A stretch of DNA of 25,446 bases from a virus, in IMG/VR virus record IMGVR_UViG_3300034061_004700, positions 1 to 25,446 of that record, one strand, 5' to 3'. The notes beneath the pieces were generated by a model. That model did no database searches, was not told where the DNA came from, and saw only the letters and a list, made by a program, of their open reading frames with translations. Positions 8,072 to 15,914 of the stretch are shown piece after piece. Made by a program: the position numbers and the translations under genes. How positions within the stretch are numbered: position 1 is the stretch's first letter; each line of letters begins with the position of its first letter.

Positions 8072-8228
8072 GACTAACCGTCTCCTGGCAGTGAAGCTGC
8101 ACCAATCGATCACCGAACTTTACGGATTACCGTTCTATGAGTACCTAAGCTATGTCAAATTCTTAATAGATGAGTCTGGCTCAAATACTCAAGAAGTATT
8201 CGAAATTCAAACTGGACTTGACGCATAA
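8055..8228 (+). CDS. Small overlapping gene with TTG start, or +1 extension of the gp26-like protein
   Basis: The frame with codons at multiples of three is open from 7992 to TAA 8226-8228 and has no ATG. From TTG 8055 it gives 57 aa, reading TNLFETNRLLAVKLHQSITE then LYGLPFYEYLSYVKFL. This is convincing coding sequence: amphipathic helices and no stops through a region that would otherwise be a 208-nt gap. The next start option is GTG 8091 (46 aa). It overlaps the upstream gene by 17 nt, so it could be translated by reinitiation or fused to it by a +1 shift. The position after a gp26-like gene recalls T4 gp51, but the product is far shorter and I see no firm match. Confidence 0.65.
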   Translation: MTNLFETNRLLAVKLHQSITELYGLPFYEYLSYVKFLIDESGSNTQEVFEIQTGLDA

Positions 8229-8251
8229 TTTGCTCAGGTCCTTTATTTTTT

Positions 8252-8260
8252 AATAAATAA
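8252..8260 (+). promoter_or_regulatory. Late-promoter-like motif AATAAATAA
   Basis: AATAAATAACCAAAAG lies in the intergenic gap, 19 nt upstream of the GTG at 8280. It is the same element and spacing as at 4357, 12782, 16946 and 19347. Confidence 0.65.
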
Positions 8261-8279
8261 CCAAAAGAACATTACCTAA

Positions 8280-9746
8280 GTGGAATTTAACCTAAGATAC
8301 ACGACGTCGGCTAGTTTATTTACAATGCTTGGATCAACTCAACTCGATATTAGAGTTATTGATATAGAAACCGGTGCTATCGTTGTAACTGCTGGTCTTG
8401 GTGGATCTGAGTTGACTTTAGAAAGCATACATAAAACGGTCTTAGACCAAATAAAAGTTAAGTTGACTGATTTAAAAATAAATGGAGTAATTTTACCAAG
8501 TGTTGACCAATTAAAAGAAGGCGAGACTATAATACTATCACCTGATAAACCTTTACCCGGTAGTAATATATCGTCTGATCTAGGCTCATTAACGCCTGGA
8601 AGTATTTTAGAAACTGAGATCAATAAGCCGGTATCCACCAGCAATATTCCAACTGGTGAAACTGTTTTATCAAGAGAAGCTGTTAAACCTGCGGCTGGTG
8701 AATCTATTGCGAATTTAAAATCTTTGCCGATTGAAAATTCAATTGAAGTTCCAAAAACGCTAGAACCTAAATCAGCAGAGGCAGAAGTTAAGTCAACTCC
8801 AATTCCAACAGTTAAGCCTGAACCGGTCGAACCCGTTAAGATTATAACTGTTCCGATTGAGGTCGAAAGGCCTGCACCGCTTGCCGCAACCGTTGCAACT
8901 TCAGGTAATGTTGCACAAGCGGCAGTTTCTCCGATTTCAACTACTAATATTAGTTCAACTACTATTAATCAAATAGGGCAAGCCCTCGCTACTGCTACGG
9001 AAAAGGAGATTACTAATGCCATATCGAATAATACAAGCTCTACTAGTAAAAATACGGAAACCTCTAATTCTTCTAGTAAAAATACTGAAGTCTCTAAAAA
9101 TTCTGCATCTTCAATCATAACGCAAGGATCAACTCTATTAAAAGAGCTGATTTCAAATAAAGAAACTTCTCAAAAATCGACCATTGAAAAAGCGACATCT
9201 CCTGAAGATTTAATTCTTTCAAGTTTTGGATCAGCTGATTTTAAAGAAGGTCTCATTAAGGAGGGTGTAAAGTTCAATAGCGCTGATAAAATATTGAGTG
9301 CCGCAAACGAAAAAAAGGACGCTGTCTCTGATGCAGTTAACTCAGTTAAGTCAAATGTTGCGTCTGAGGTAGCTAGCGTAAAATCTTCAAAACTAGCAGA
9401 TTCAAATTCGGTAAAACAATTACTAACACCAGATAAAACTTTAGAGAAGAGTGTTAGTAAATTAACTAGAGAGTTGCCTGAATCGATAAACAACTTAAGT
9501 TCATCATTTAGCACCTTCTCTCCGCAGAGTTCAAGCACAACTAACGTTACAAATGAAGGTGCAAAAATCGATCAGAGTAGTACAGTTAATTCAATGCAGT
9601 CTGCCAATAGACAAGCTGCCCAAGCTGACGCATCCGCTCAACCGGCAACTGCTCAATCTGGAATGAATCAAAGTGAATTCTATATGCAAGCAATATACGC
9701 AGCATTGATGTCAGGTAAAATAAGAGTTAAAATCGAACAGGTATAA
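8280..9746 (+). CDS. Large low-complexity protein with conserved-looking ends, GTG start
   Basis: A 488-aa protein starting at GTG 8280; no ATG is available near the N-terminus. Residues 1-85 look folded (LRYTTSASLFTMLGST, LDIRVIDIETGAIVVTAG). The middle, about 90-450, is Ser/Thr/Asn/Pro/Ala/Lys-rich and probably disordered, with a 30-bp duplication near 9041-9100. The C-terminus (SEFYMQAIYAALMSGKIRVK) is again ordered. Such a head-linker-tail design fits a scaffolding, tape-measure-like or virion linker protein, but no family is recognised. A late-promoter-like motif lies 19 nt upstream, so it probably opens a transcription unit running through 12699. Confidence 0.8.
   Translation: MEFNLRYTTSASLFTMLGSTQLDIRVIDIETGAIVVTAGLGGSELTLESIHKTVLDQIKVKLTDLKINGVILPSVDQLKEGETIILSPDKPLPGSNISSDLGSLTPGSILETEINKPVSTSNIPTGETVLSREAVKPAAGESIANLKSLPIENSIEVPKTLEPKSAEAEVKSTPIPTVKPEPVEPVKIITVPIEVERPAPLAATVATSGNVAQAAVSPISTTNISSTTINQIGQALATATEKEITNAISNNTSSTSKNTETSNSSSKNTEVSKNSASSIITQGSTLLKELISNKETSQKSTIEKATSPEDLILSSFGSADFKEGLIKEGVKFNSADKILSAANEKKDAVSDAVNSVKSNVASEVASVKSSKLADSNSVKQLLTPDKTLEKSVSKLTRELPESINNLSSSFSTFSPQSSSTTNVTNEGAKIDQSSTVNSMQSANRQAAQADASAQPATAQSGMNQSEFYMQAIYAALMSGKIRVKIEQV
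9041..9100 (+). repeat. Imperfect 30-bp tandem duplication within coding sequence
   Basis: Two 30-bp copies share CTAGTAAAAATAC (9043 and 9073) and the following GGAAACCTCTAA / TGAAGTCTCTAA segments. They encode SKNTETSN and SKNTEVSK. The duplication is in frame and lies in the Ser/Thr/Asn-rich linker of the 488-aa protein. Confidence 0.75.
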
Positions 9747-9747
9747 T

Positions 9748-9975
9748 ATGGAACACATAAATGAAATTCGAGAAATCGTAAACGAGTACAGCAAGATAAC
9801 TGCTGGAATTAATGAGCTTGAAAGAATGACTCAGCTACTTAATTTTAGAAAAACTGAATTAGAGACAGCACTGGACAACAATAAGAACCGTGAGAAATCT
9901 CTAATAGATAAAATAATAGAAGAGACTGGTCAAGCTCCAGACTTCTACAAAATTATGTCAGAATTGAATGTTTAA
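9748..9975 (+). CDS. Short coiled-coil protein, unknown
   Basis: A 75-aa, highly charged, almost entirely helical protein. Heptad-like spacing of Ile/Leu runs through about residues 4-60 (including NEIREIVNEYSKITAGINEL), so a dimeric coiled coil is likely. It starts one base after the previous stop (TAATATG) and overlaps the next gene by 8 nt, indicating tight translational coupling. A tail-assembly chaperone or scaffold is possible but only inferred. Confidence 0.75.
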   Translation: MEHINEIREIVNEYSKITAGINELERMTQLLNFRKTELETALDNNKNREKSLIDKIIEETGQAPDFYKIMSELNV

Positions 9976-10597
9976 ACCCTTATTGAAATTAGATTTAAAA
10001 TCGATGTTGCTAATCGTGTTAGTACTGATCATTGTACTAATGAGAACGTGTGACAGCGGAGAAACTAAACCTGGAAACACGGTTAAGATTGATGGTAAAA
10101 AATACGAAGTCTTAAAGCACGATATTGATACCTTTATTCAAAAGCAAGAAACCATCGTTTATAAAAAGGGTAAAGACGTTTATCATGATACTACAATCTA
10201 TGTGCCGACGCCAATGAGCTTCGATACTCTACAGGTCGTAAAAGATTATTACGCTAAGAGAGTTTACATAGATACTTTAAAATTAGCGGATTCTCTAGGC
10301 TACATCGTCGTTAACGATACAGTTTCTCAAAATAGCCTATTAGGCAGATTATGGAATGCTCAAGTAAATAAAACCACAATAAAAGAGACATTAATCGTTA
10401 AAGAACTTCCAAAGAACCAAGTTTACATTGGGCTAGTTGGAGGATTTGATAGGGCAAATGTGGTTAATTTTGCAGGCCCATCATTACTACTAAAAACTAA
10501 AACTGATAAAGTGTACAGTGTCGGAGTTGGATACTCAGCAGATAAAGTGATTTCTATTCAAGGTGGACTGTACTGGAAAATTAAATTAAAGAAATAA
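9968..10597 (+). CDS. Membrane-anchored protein with beta-rich C-terminus, unknown
   Basis: A 209-aa protein with one N-terminal membrane segment (residues about 11-26, KSMLLIVLVLIIVLM), an extracytoplasmic middle of helical and strand character, and a C-terminal 55 residues of alternating strands (VYIGLVGGFDRANV, VYSVGVGYSADK, GGLYWKIKLKK). The end looks like outer-membrane-style beta hairpins. The cysteine after LMRT is not in a lipobox. Overlaps are 8 nt with the upstream gene and 1 nt with the downstream gene. It could be an envelope-spanning lysis or infection protein; that is speculation. Confidence 0.75.
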   Translation: MFKPLLKLDLKSMLLIVLVLIIVLMRTCDSGETKPGNTVKIDGKKYEVLKHDIDTFIQKQETIVYKKGKDVYHDTTIYVPTPMSFDTLQVVKDYYAKRVYIDTLKLADSLGYIVVNDTVSQNSLLGRLWNAQVNKTTIKETLIVKELPKNQVYIGLVGGFDRANVVNFAGPSLLLKTKTDKVYSVGVGYSADKVISIQGGLYWKIKLKK

Positions 10598-12699
10598 TGA
10601 TTTCTAAATTTGTAACGTTAACTGACTATTGTGTATTGGAGTACATGATGACTCCATTAGGAGACCCTTCTCCGGACATTGTCAACTCTCAATATTATTT
10701 TGTCGATAATAAGCACGTTGATGGATATCAGCTGTATAATACTGATGCCTATACTAGCATTACCAAAAACACAAGAGGACTAAGCGTTGTTGCAATCGGC
10801 GGCTCTCGATTAGTTAGGGTCGATCTTACCGATTTACCGATTTATACACAATACGATCCAAACATTACTGAGACCGCAGTTTCTGCAAGCTTAAGCAGTT
10901 TCACAATAATGGACACGATGAGGTTTCACTTTGCCTCAGGTTTCAATTTCACAGAGGTTGAAAATATTATTTTAGGAGCACGTCAAAAACTAAATGACTT
11001 AAAACAATTGCAGTTAGCAAACGTATTGGTTGATGCACAAACTGCTCAAACTCTGTTAACGTTTAATCCAAAACCTCTATATTTAACGAATACTATCTAT
11101 GACCGATACGTTGATGTTAAAATTCCGACATTAGCCTACTTAAACGAAGATTTCAATCAATTTGGATCAGCGTCATTCGAGTACGCAATAACCAATGGAA
11201 CCGGCTTTATCAAAGAGGCCCCAATAACAGTTTCATTAATTGAGGCAACCTATGAAGACTACTATCCAGACAACGGAGAGAAGTATGAACTGTACAGAGT
11301 TGCTAACTATTTCGAAGGCTCAGTTCCTCAAATAAATGAGTTTGATAGCCTCGGTGCAGTAATTCAAGAGGCAACCGACGGAGACTATATTGAATTCTTT
11401 GCAACATGGAATGGAACCTTCGCTGAAGACTTAATTTCAACACTAAATGCAAAGGGCCCAGATAATGATTGGATATTCATTCACCAGCTTCAAGTATACG
11501 AACAGGTTGGAACAGCACTAGTGCCTTCTGGAAATTTCATGGTTTACCAAGAGGATAACTTTGATACGGCTCTAAGCTATCGCCCTATTTTAAAAGAAGC
11601 AGGTTTCGCTGTGTCAATGTCAATTGATTATACGCTTAGGCTGTTAAATAAAAAGACTGGTGACCAAATTATTAGAACTGGATCAATGTCATTGTTCAAT
11701 CCAAACAAGTATGGAAAGTACTTGGCTAAAATTGAACTCGCAGATCGTCCTCAATCAATGAAGGTTTACAATAAAATCGTTCAAAAGAACCTTGAGATCT
11801 CTAATCTATTCACCGGCGGCAAAGCTCCACAGGCTGCAACTGCCCAGATGACGACCGCCCCAACTGTAATTGAAAAAGAGGTCAAGGTTGGAGTTCCAGT
11901 ATTTTATAAGCAGTCAAATATTCAAATAAGCCAAAAGAACGCTCTACTTAAATACGGAGACGGTTCTATGGAGGTCATTTATGGACAAGGTGAAATGATC
12001 TTGCCAATTGACCCGACCGATAACTTCTTTAAAATAAACGTATACGAAAAGAATCCAGTTAATCCAAAGGTTCATACTCCAGCTAACTTGAATAATAATT
12101 CAACATTCACTCTGACTTTCGGGTCAGATTCAAAATTTGTCTATAATGGACTTACTGATCCAGCTTATGTTGATCCAAGTAAAGGTCAACTTTCATTTAG
12201 AATACCAAAGGACCAAGCAAAGAAAATATTAGAGTCGACTGATACAAATCTTTTCATTTCGCTAGTCGGCGCGGACGGTACTGAAACTCTACTATACACC
12301 GGCAGATGGCTACCGTCTTCTCAATATTCTGCGATATTAAGAGCTAATGAAGCTGCTCAAAATGCACTTCTAAATGACCCGCAAGAAATTATTTCTGAAT
12401 TAAGAGAAAAGATCACAAATCTTGAGTCAACTAATACTGCTCTACTCAGACGTTTATCAACAGGCCAATCTATTTTCGAAGCACCACGCCCTGGAGGTAT
12501 TAGATTCGACAGAATCCAATCAATAAATCCAATCGCTAGCGTACTTCCTCCATCTAGTGAATTGTCTATAGTAAATGTTGACACTGAGGTTACCAATCTT
12601 ACTACTTTCGTTCAAGATACTCCTCTTCCTACTACCACTCGTAAATCGCAAGATTGGAAAAATCGAAACCCTAATGCAGGTGGAGGACCTAGAAGATAA
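10597..12699 (+). CDS. Large probable virion structural protein, unknown family
   Basis: A 700-aa protein, mostly beta-rich and hydrophilic, without a signal peptide. Visible regions are an N-terminal part (1-400) with SFEYAITNGTGFIKEAPITV and a two-domain feel; an Ala/Thr-rich linker near 405-425; a beta domain at 430-580 (YGDGSMEVIYGQGEMILP and following); a coiled coil near 600-620 (ISELREKITNLESTNTALL); and a basic, disordered tail ending in NPNAGGGPRR. Length, composition and the late position suggest a baseplate, neck or tail component. The ATG shares one base with the previous stop. No enzymatic motif is seen. Confidence 0.8.
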   Translation: MISKFVTLTDYCVLEYMMTPLGDPSPDIVNSQYYFVDNKHVDGYQLYNTDAYTSITKNTRGLSVVAIGGSRLVRVDLTDLPIYTQYDPNITETAVSASLSSFTIMDTMRFHFASGFNFTEVENIILGARQKLNDLKQLQLANVLVDAQTAQTLLTFNPKPLYLTNTIYDRYVDVKIPTLAYLNEDFNQFGSASFEYAITNGTGFIKEAPITVSLIEATYEDYYPDNGEKYELYRVANYFEGSVPQINEFDSLGAVIQEATDGDYIEFFATWNGTFAEDLISTLNAKGPDNDWIFIHQLQVYEQVGTALVPSGNFMVYQEDNFDTALSYRPILKEAGFAVSMSIDYTLRLLNKKTGDQIIRTGSMSLFNPNKYGKYLAKIELADRPQSMKVYNKIVQKNLEISNLFTGGKAPQAATAQMTTAPTVIEKEVKVGVPVFYKQSNIQISQKNALLKYGDGSMEVIYGQGEMILPIDPTDNFFKINVYEKNPVNPKVHTPANLNNNSTFTLTFGSDSKFVYNGLTDPAYVDPSKGQLSFRIPKDQAKKILESTDTNLFISLVGADGTETLLYTGRWLPSSQYSAILRANEAAQNALLNDPQEIISELREKITNLESTNTALLRRLSTGQSIFEAPRPGGIRFDRIQSINPIASVLPPSSELSIVNVDTEVTNLTTFVQDTPLPTTTRKSQDWKNRNPNAGGGPRR

Positions 12700-12732
12700 T
12701 ATGGAACCAAGTCATTCGGAGCAGTTCGAATG

Positions 12733-12741
12733 AATAAATAA
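12733..12741 (+). promoter_or_regulatory. Late-promoter-like motif, first of three (AATAAATAA)
   Basis: AATAAATAACTCC is the most upstream of three near-identical elements in the 111-nt gap before the gene at 12811. Spacing between successive copies is about 24 and 26 bp. Confidence 0.5.
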
Positions 12742-12755
12742 CTCCAGTATCTACA

Positions 12756-12764
12756 GATAAATAA
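12756..12764 (+). promoter_or_regulatory. Late-promoter-like motif, second of three (GATAAATAA)
   Basis: GATAAATAAACTT is the middle copy of the tandem set upstream of 12811. Confidence 0.5.
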
Positions 12765-12781
12765 ACTTAGCGATACAAGCT

Positions 12782-12790
12782 GATAAATAA
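12782..12790 (+). promoter_or_regulatory. Late-promoter-like motif, third of three (GATAAATAA)
   Basis: GATAAATAATAAAAAA lies 20 nt upstream of the ATG at 12811, the same spacing as at the other single motifs. It is the copy most likely to act as the -10 element for this gene. Confidence 0.65.
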
Positions 12791-12810
12791 TAAAAAAGAC
12801 AAGCGTTTCA

Positions 12811-14349
12811 ATGAACGGTCTCATACACGAACTAACAACTGAGCTCAAATCTAATTCGAGCATAAATTCTAGCATTGCCGCAAAGGTTGTGCTTGAATCA
12901 ATCAACAACTCACTTATGTTGGGAGTTGCACCTGATCAAATCTTAGAAAATTCTCTAGAAACCCTAGAACAATTTGCTATTGAGATGGTAAACGAAAACC
13001 TAAAGGAAGTAGTTGCGAAATTTAAGAAAATGGCTGAGAAGCCAACTGCAAGTCTTCAGAACATGGCAAAAGAAGCAGGTCTAAAGATTAAACTTCAAGC
13101 CGTTAAAGAATCTGAAACTTACGGAGATCCAATTTTCAAGCACACTGTTGCTAGATTGGAAGAAGCAGTTAATTCAATGCCAGAATACAGAGCGTTAGGT
13201 TTTGTGTACGAAGGACTTTCTAAGTTCGCTTACGATAAAATGGTTGCTGGAATTTTGGAAGAAATTTCAACTTACGTTAATAACAACCGTGTAAAATTAG
13301 AAGTACTGAACGCTGTTTTTGAAATGAGATTAGCCGGTCCAGTTCTTTACAAAGATGCTTGCGCTCTTCTTGAACAAGCAGTATTGGAAGGAATTGAAAC
13401 CTCTGACGGTATCAAAATGAAATTACGTTCTTTTGCTAATCTTCCAGTAGTTAGTAGACTTATTAATACTGTTAGCATGTTGGAAGCTAAGACAGACGGT
13501 ACTTTCAATTTAGGAATCGGAAATGGAGACGCTCAAGTAAAACCTATTGTTGCTCCTTTTTACAAAGTTACCGAAAGCGATGCACTAATTTTTATCGATA
13601 ATAAATTCATTAAAGTTTCAGAAAATACTGATCCAACTCAAGTAACAGTTGAGGACGCTCAAGAATTTCCAGAATTCTTTGAAATTTGCGAAGCTTTCAG
13701 ATTCTTAAACTTTAAAGAATCTGGTTCAGATATTGTTGCAAAATGTAGTAACCTATCAGTTGCATTCGGAATTAATGAGAACGGTACGCTAAACCTTAAG
13801 TTAAATGGTGCAGTTGTTGAAAATCTAGATAACGTTAGATTGACTGAGCTTTTAGTAATGGAGTCTCTTGATACACGCAGAGCCCTTACTAAAATCTTTG
13901 ATAACTTAGATCTTATCGTTAATATTGAATTCGGAAAAACTATCGTTAACGAACGTCTTGGAAGAAATTCAATCGTTTTAAATCTTGGTGAAAACATTTT
14001 CGTTTTTGAAAAATTAGGAGACACTCGTATTCTTAAGAAAATGAAGGACCTAACTTTCCACAATTACGTAATGGAAAACTTTAAGTATGACGTTAGTGAG
14101 CTCTATTCAATTCAACTAGAAGAAAGAGACGCTAAAATCAAGGAACTTAATTCAGAAAAATCAGTAATCGAGGCTAACTTAGAGAAATTGGAAAAAACAA
14201 TTTCACAAATCAATGAAGCTTTATCTGATGTAACAATTTCCGCTGATAATAAAGAGAAACTAAACGAACTTAGAATGTCAATTGAAAAGAACGTTAATGC
14301 TCTAAAGAATCAGTACATCTTAGTCGATCAGTCCAAAAAAAAAGCTTAA
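12811..14349 (+). CDS. 512-aa protein, probably highly expressed virion component, unknown
   Basis: The N-terminal half is helical and acidic (MNGLIHELTTELKSNSSINS, EQFAIEMVNENLKEVVAKFK). The middle, about 225-420, is mixed alpha/beta (PFYKVTESDALIFIDNKFIK and following). A coiled coil fills about 430-500 (ERDAKIKELNSEKSVIEANL). The C-terminus is KKKA, encoded by A9 then GCT TAA. I recognise no family. Three tandem late-promoter-like motifs precede it, and its codon choice looks more uniform than its neighbours', which suggests abundant expression. The -1 frame is open from 14298 through the next gene, so a longer product made by frameshifting at A9 is possible. Confidence 0.8.
   Translation: MNGLIHELTTELKSNSSINSSIAAKVVLESINNSLMLGVAPDQILENSLETLEQFAIEMVNENLKEVVAKFKKMAEKPTASLQNMAKEAGLKIKLQAVKESETYGDPIFKHTVARLEEAVNSMPEYRALGFVYEGLSKFAYDKMVAGILEEISTYVNNNRVKLEVLNAVFEMRLAGPVLYKDACALLEQAVLEGIETSDGIKMKLRSFANLPVVSRLINTVSMLEAKTDGTFNLGIGNGDAQVKPIVAPFYKVTESDALIFIDNKFIKVSENTDPTQVTVEDAQEFPEFFEICEAFRFLNFKESGSDIVAKCSNLSVAFGINENGTLNLKLNGAVVENLDNVRLTELLVMESLDTRRALTKIFDNLDLIVNIEFGKTIVNERLGRNSIVLNLGENIFVFEKLGDTRILKKMKDLTFHNYVMENFKYDVSELYSIQLEERDAKIKELNSEKSVIEANLEKLEKTISQINEALSDVTISADNKEKLNELRMSIEKNVNALKNQYILVDQSKKKA
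14335..14344 (+). other. Candidate -1 frameshift site (A9 then G)
   Basis: Nine A residues occupy three AAA codons just before GCT TAA. A -1 slip here enters a frame open to 14639 that has no ATG upstream of its domain. Runs of this kind (A AAA AAA/G) are strongly slippery in bacteria. An undercounted homopolymer in the assembly would look the same. Confidence 0.45.
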
Positions 14350-14372
14350 GTGAGTCCGAGGACATTACTTTA

Positions 14373-14639
14373 GTGTCCCCAACCGCAGCTAAATACGCAA
14401 CTGGCCAACGTGTCATGTTGAAGTCTGGGCAATCTGCAACAATCGTTGGAATTGATTCGGTCGGTAAAACCTATAAGGTTATGGGCTCTGATAATAAGTA
14501 CAAGTCAGTTAAGCCTGAAGAAATCGAAAAGGTCGAGTCTTCTAAGTACAAGGACTATCAACAATCTGGCCCAAATCCACAAAATCCAGAAGAGCTTTCA
14601 ATTAAAGAAAAGGACGTTACTCTAGACCAAAGCGCATAA
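14373..14639 (+). CDS. Small SH3-like protein, GTG start, or frameshift extension of the 512-aa protein
   Basis: From GTG 14373 this gives 88 aa. Residues about 9-50 (YATGQRVMLKSGQSATIVGI, then KTYKVMGSDNKYKSVKP) have the strand pattern of a small SH3-like barrel, followed by a polar, Pro/Gln-rich tail. No ATG precedes the domain; the first is 14415, inside it. The same frame is open upstream to 14298, reading KKSLSESEDITL from the A9 run across the stop of the preceding gene. The SH3-like part may therefore be a separate GTG-started gene or a -1 extension of the 512-aa protein. Confidence 0.7.
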   Translation: MSPTAAKYATGQRVMLKSGQSATIVGIDSVGKTYKVMGSDNKYKSVKPEEIEKVESSKYKDYQQSGPNPQNPEELSIKEKDVTLDQSA

Positions 14640-14641
14640 TC

Positions 14642-14653
14642 TTTAGTATAATA
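14642..14653 (+). promoter_or_regulatory. Promoter-like motif TTTAGTATAATA
   Basis: The 12-mer is identical to one at 22502-22513, contains a perfect TATAAT, and starts 2 nt after the preceding stop, 20 nt before the ATG at 14674. It differs from the RATAAATAA class. No good -35 box is visible. Confidence 0.5.
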
Positions 14654-14673
14654 TCATCTAAAGACAATGTAAA

Positions 14674-15489
14674 ATGGCTGACGTACTATGCTCAATCGAA
14701 GAGGCTCGCAATAGTGGAACCCTTCAGGTTTTTGAAAAGAAGACTAAATATCACGATTATCAATTTCTAGTTAGATCTGAGGAAGAGATAAAATTCAATG
14801 TTTCTCAAAATATCTCTACGAAACCTACTGGTGGAGAGTATTTTAAACCCCTATTCATACCGCACTATGCACAAAACCCAGGAGGTCCATTGACCCTTGA
14901 GGATTTGAATGAAGAGGATGTGTGGTTGGATGCAGGCGGCCATATTGGCATATTTGCAACCAGACTACTTACTCAATTTCCAAGAATTCAAAAAGTTTAT
15001 TCTTACGAGCCGTTTCATAATAACGTTGAGTTTGCTCAACAAAATATCGAAATGAATCATGTACAAGATCGCTGTGAAATAATTGAAAAGGCTATTGTTG
15101 CAGATGAGTCCGAATCAGTAGAATTCTTTTTATCACAGGACTCAGGTAAACACAGTGTTCACCCAATTAGAGGTCGTCAGGTCACAACCGTTCCTGCTGA
15201 AAATATTAACACAATCATCAAGGAAAAGGGCATCACCTGTATCAAGATGGATATTGAAGGCCTTGAATACGATATGATTAAGGCAATCAATCAAGAAAGC
15301 TTTGATCAATTGAAATTATTCATTGTTGAATATCATTTTCATTACAGTTGGTTACTTGAAAACCGCGCCTCTAAATTCAATGAGATCATGGAAATTTTCG
15401 GAAATAACTTTGACCGAATTTTCGTTAACCCAAGAACAGCAAACGGTAAGCATTTCATTACTCACTTTGCTGGATTCAAAAAGATTTAA
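14674..15489 (+). CDS. FkbM-family SAM-dependent methyltransferase
   Basis: A 271-aa class I methyltransferase of the FkbM type. Motif I is WLDAGGHIGIF (84-94), the SAM-ribose acidic region is YSYEPFHNN (109-117), and the hallmark KMDIEGLEYDM lies at 191-201, followed by LFIVEYH. FkbM-type enzymes usually O-methylate sugars or small molecules. The N-terminal 80 residues may form a substrate-recognition cap. It is preceded by the TTTAGTATAATA motif and overlaps the glycosylase gene by one base. With the glycosyltransferase-like gene two positions downstream it could methylate a glycan or a modified base; the substrate cannot be read from sequence. Confidence 0.87.
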   Translation: MADVLCSIEEARNSGTLQVFEKKTKYHDYQFLVRSEEEIKFNVSQNISTKPTGGEYFKPLFIPHYAQNPGGPLTLEDLNEEDVWLDAGGHIGIFATRLLTQFPRIQKVYSYEPFHNNVEFAQQNIEMNHVQDRCEIIEKAIVADESESVEFFLSQDSGKHSVHPIRGRQVTTVPAENINTIIKEKGITCIKMDIEGLEYDMIKAINQESFDQLKLFIVEYHFHYSWLLENRASKFNEIMEIFGNNFDRIFVNPRTANGKHFITHFAGFKKI

Positions 15490-15914
15490 TGAGCCCTTAC
15501 GAGTTATTGCAGGAAATTTATCACGACAGTCCTTGGAAATCCCAAGTATGTTGTATTCTGCTTAACTGTACCAGAAGAGTTCAAGTCGATAGAGTTCGTG
15601 ATGAGCTCTTTCGTCGTTATCCGGATGCGGTTGAAATGTCAGTCGCTGATCCCGAAGAACTTTCTCTATTACTTAAACCCCTAGGCTTCTATAACAGACG
15701 CGCAAGGACCCTAATAAAATTCAGCTTTGACTGGGTTGATAAAGATTGGAAACATCCCAAGGAACTGTACGGTATAGGACAATATGCGGCAGATTCTTGG
15801 GATATTTTTTATGAAAACCGATTAGACTTAGAACCCAATGATGGAGTTCTAGTAAAATACTTAGAATGGAAAAGAAATCAAGTAAATCACTCTATGCCTA
15901 TTTTGGCGAATTAG
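15489..15914 (+). CDS. MBD4-like HhH-GPD DNA glycosylase
   Basis: A 141-aa protein that closely follows the glycosylase domain of eukaryotic MBD4 from residue 13: SPWKSQVCCILLNCTRR (MBD4: PWKLLIATIFLNRTSG), LLKPLGFYNRRARTLIKFS, then the helix-hairpin-helix ELYGIGQYAADSW (92-104). The catalytic Asp is expected at D102. MBD4 removes T or U opposite G after deamination of 5-methylcytosine or cytosine. No iron-sulfur Cys cluster follows, unlike endonuclease III. The ATG shares a base with the methyltransferase stop, and the C-terminus overlaps the next gene by 49 nt. A role in mismatch or uracil repair of phage DNA, or attack on host DNA, is inferred. Confidence 0.85.
   Translation: MSPYELLQEIYHDSPWKSQVCCILLNCTRRVQVDRVRDELFRRYPDAVEMSVADPEELSLLLKPLGFYNRRARTLIKFSFDWVDKDWKHPKELYGIGQYAADSWDIFYENRLDLEPNDGVLVKYLEWKRNQVNHSMPILAN

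Noticed and set aside
9741-9747. TATAAT at the start of the 9748 gene as a promoter
   Set aside because: It arises from the codons GTA TAA plus the start context, and the gene is coupled to the one upstream.
12701-12733. Ten-residue ORF MEPSHSEQFE after the 700-aa gene
   Set aside because: Too short to support as a gene and it runs into the first promoter-like motif.
13659-14063. Minus-strand open frame opposite the 512-aa gene
   Set aside because: Ser/Arg-rich antisense shadow of a well-supported sense gene.
15323-15565. Plus-strand ORF bridging the methyltransferase and glycosylase genes
   Set aside because: It is a third frame over two genes with clear family motifs and has none itself.
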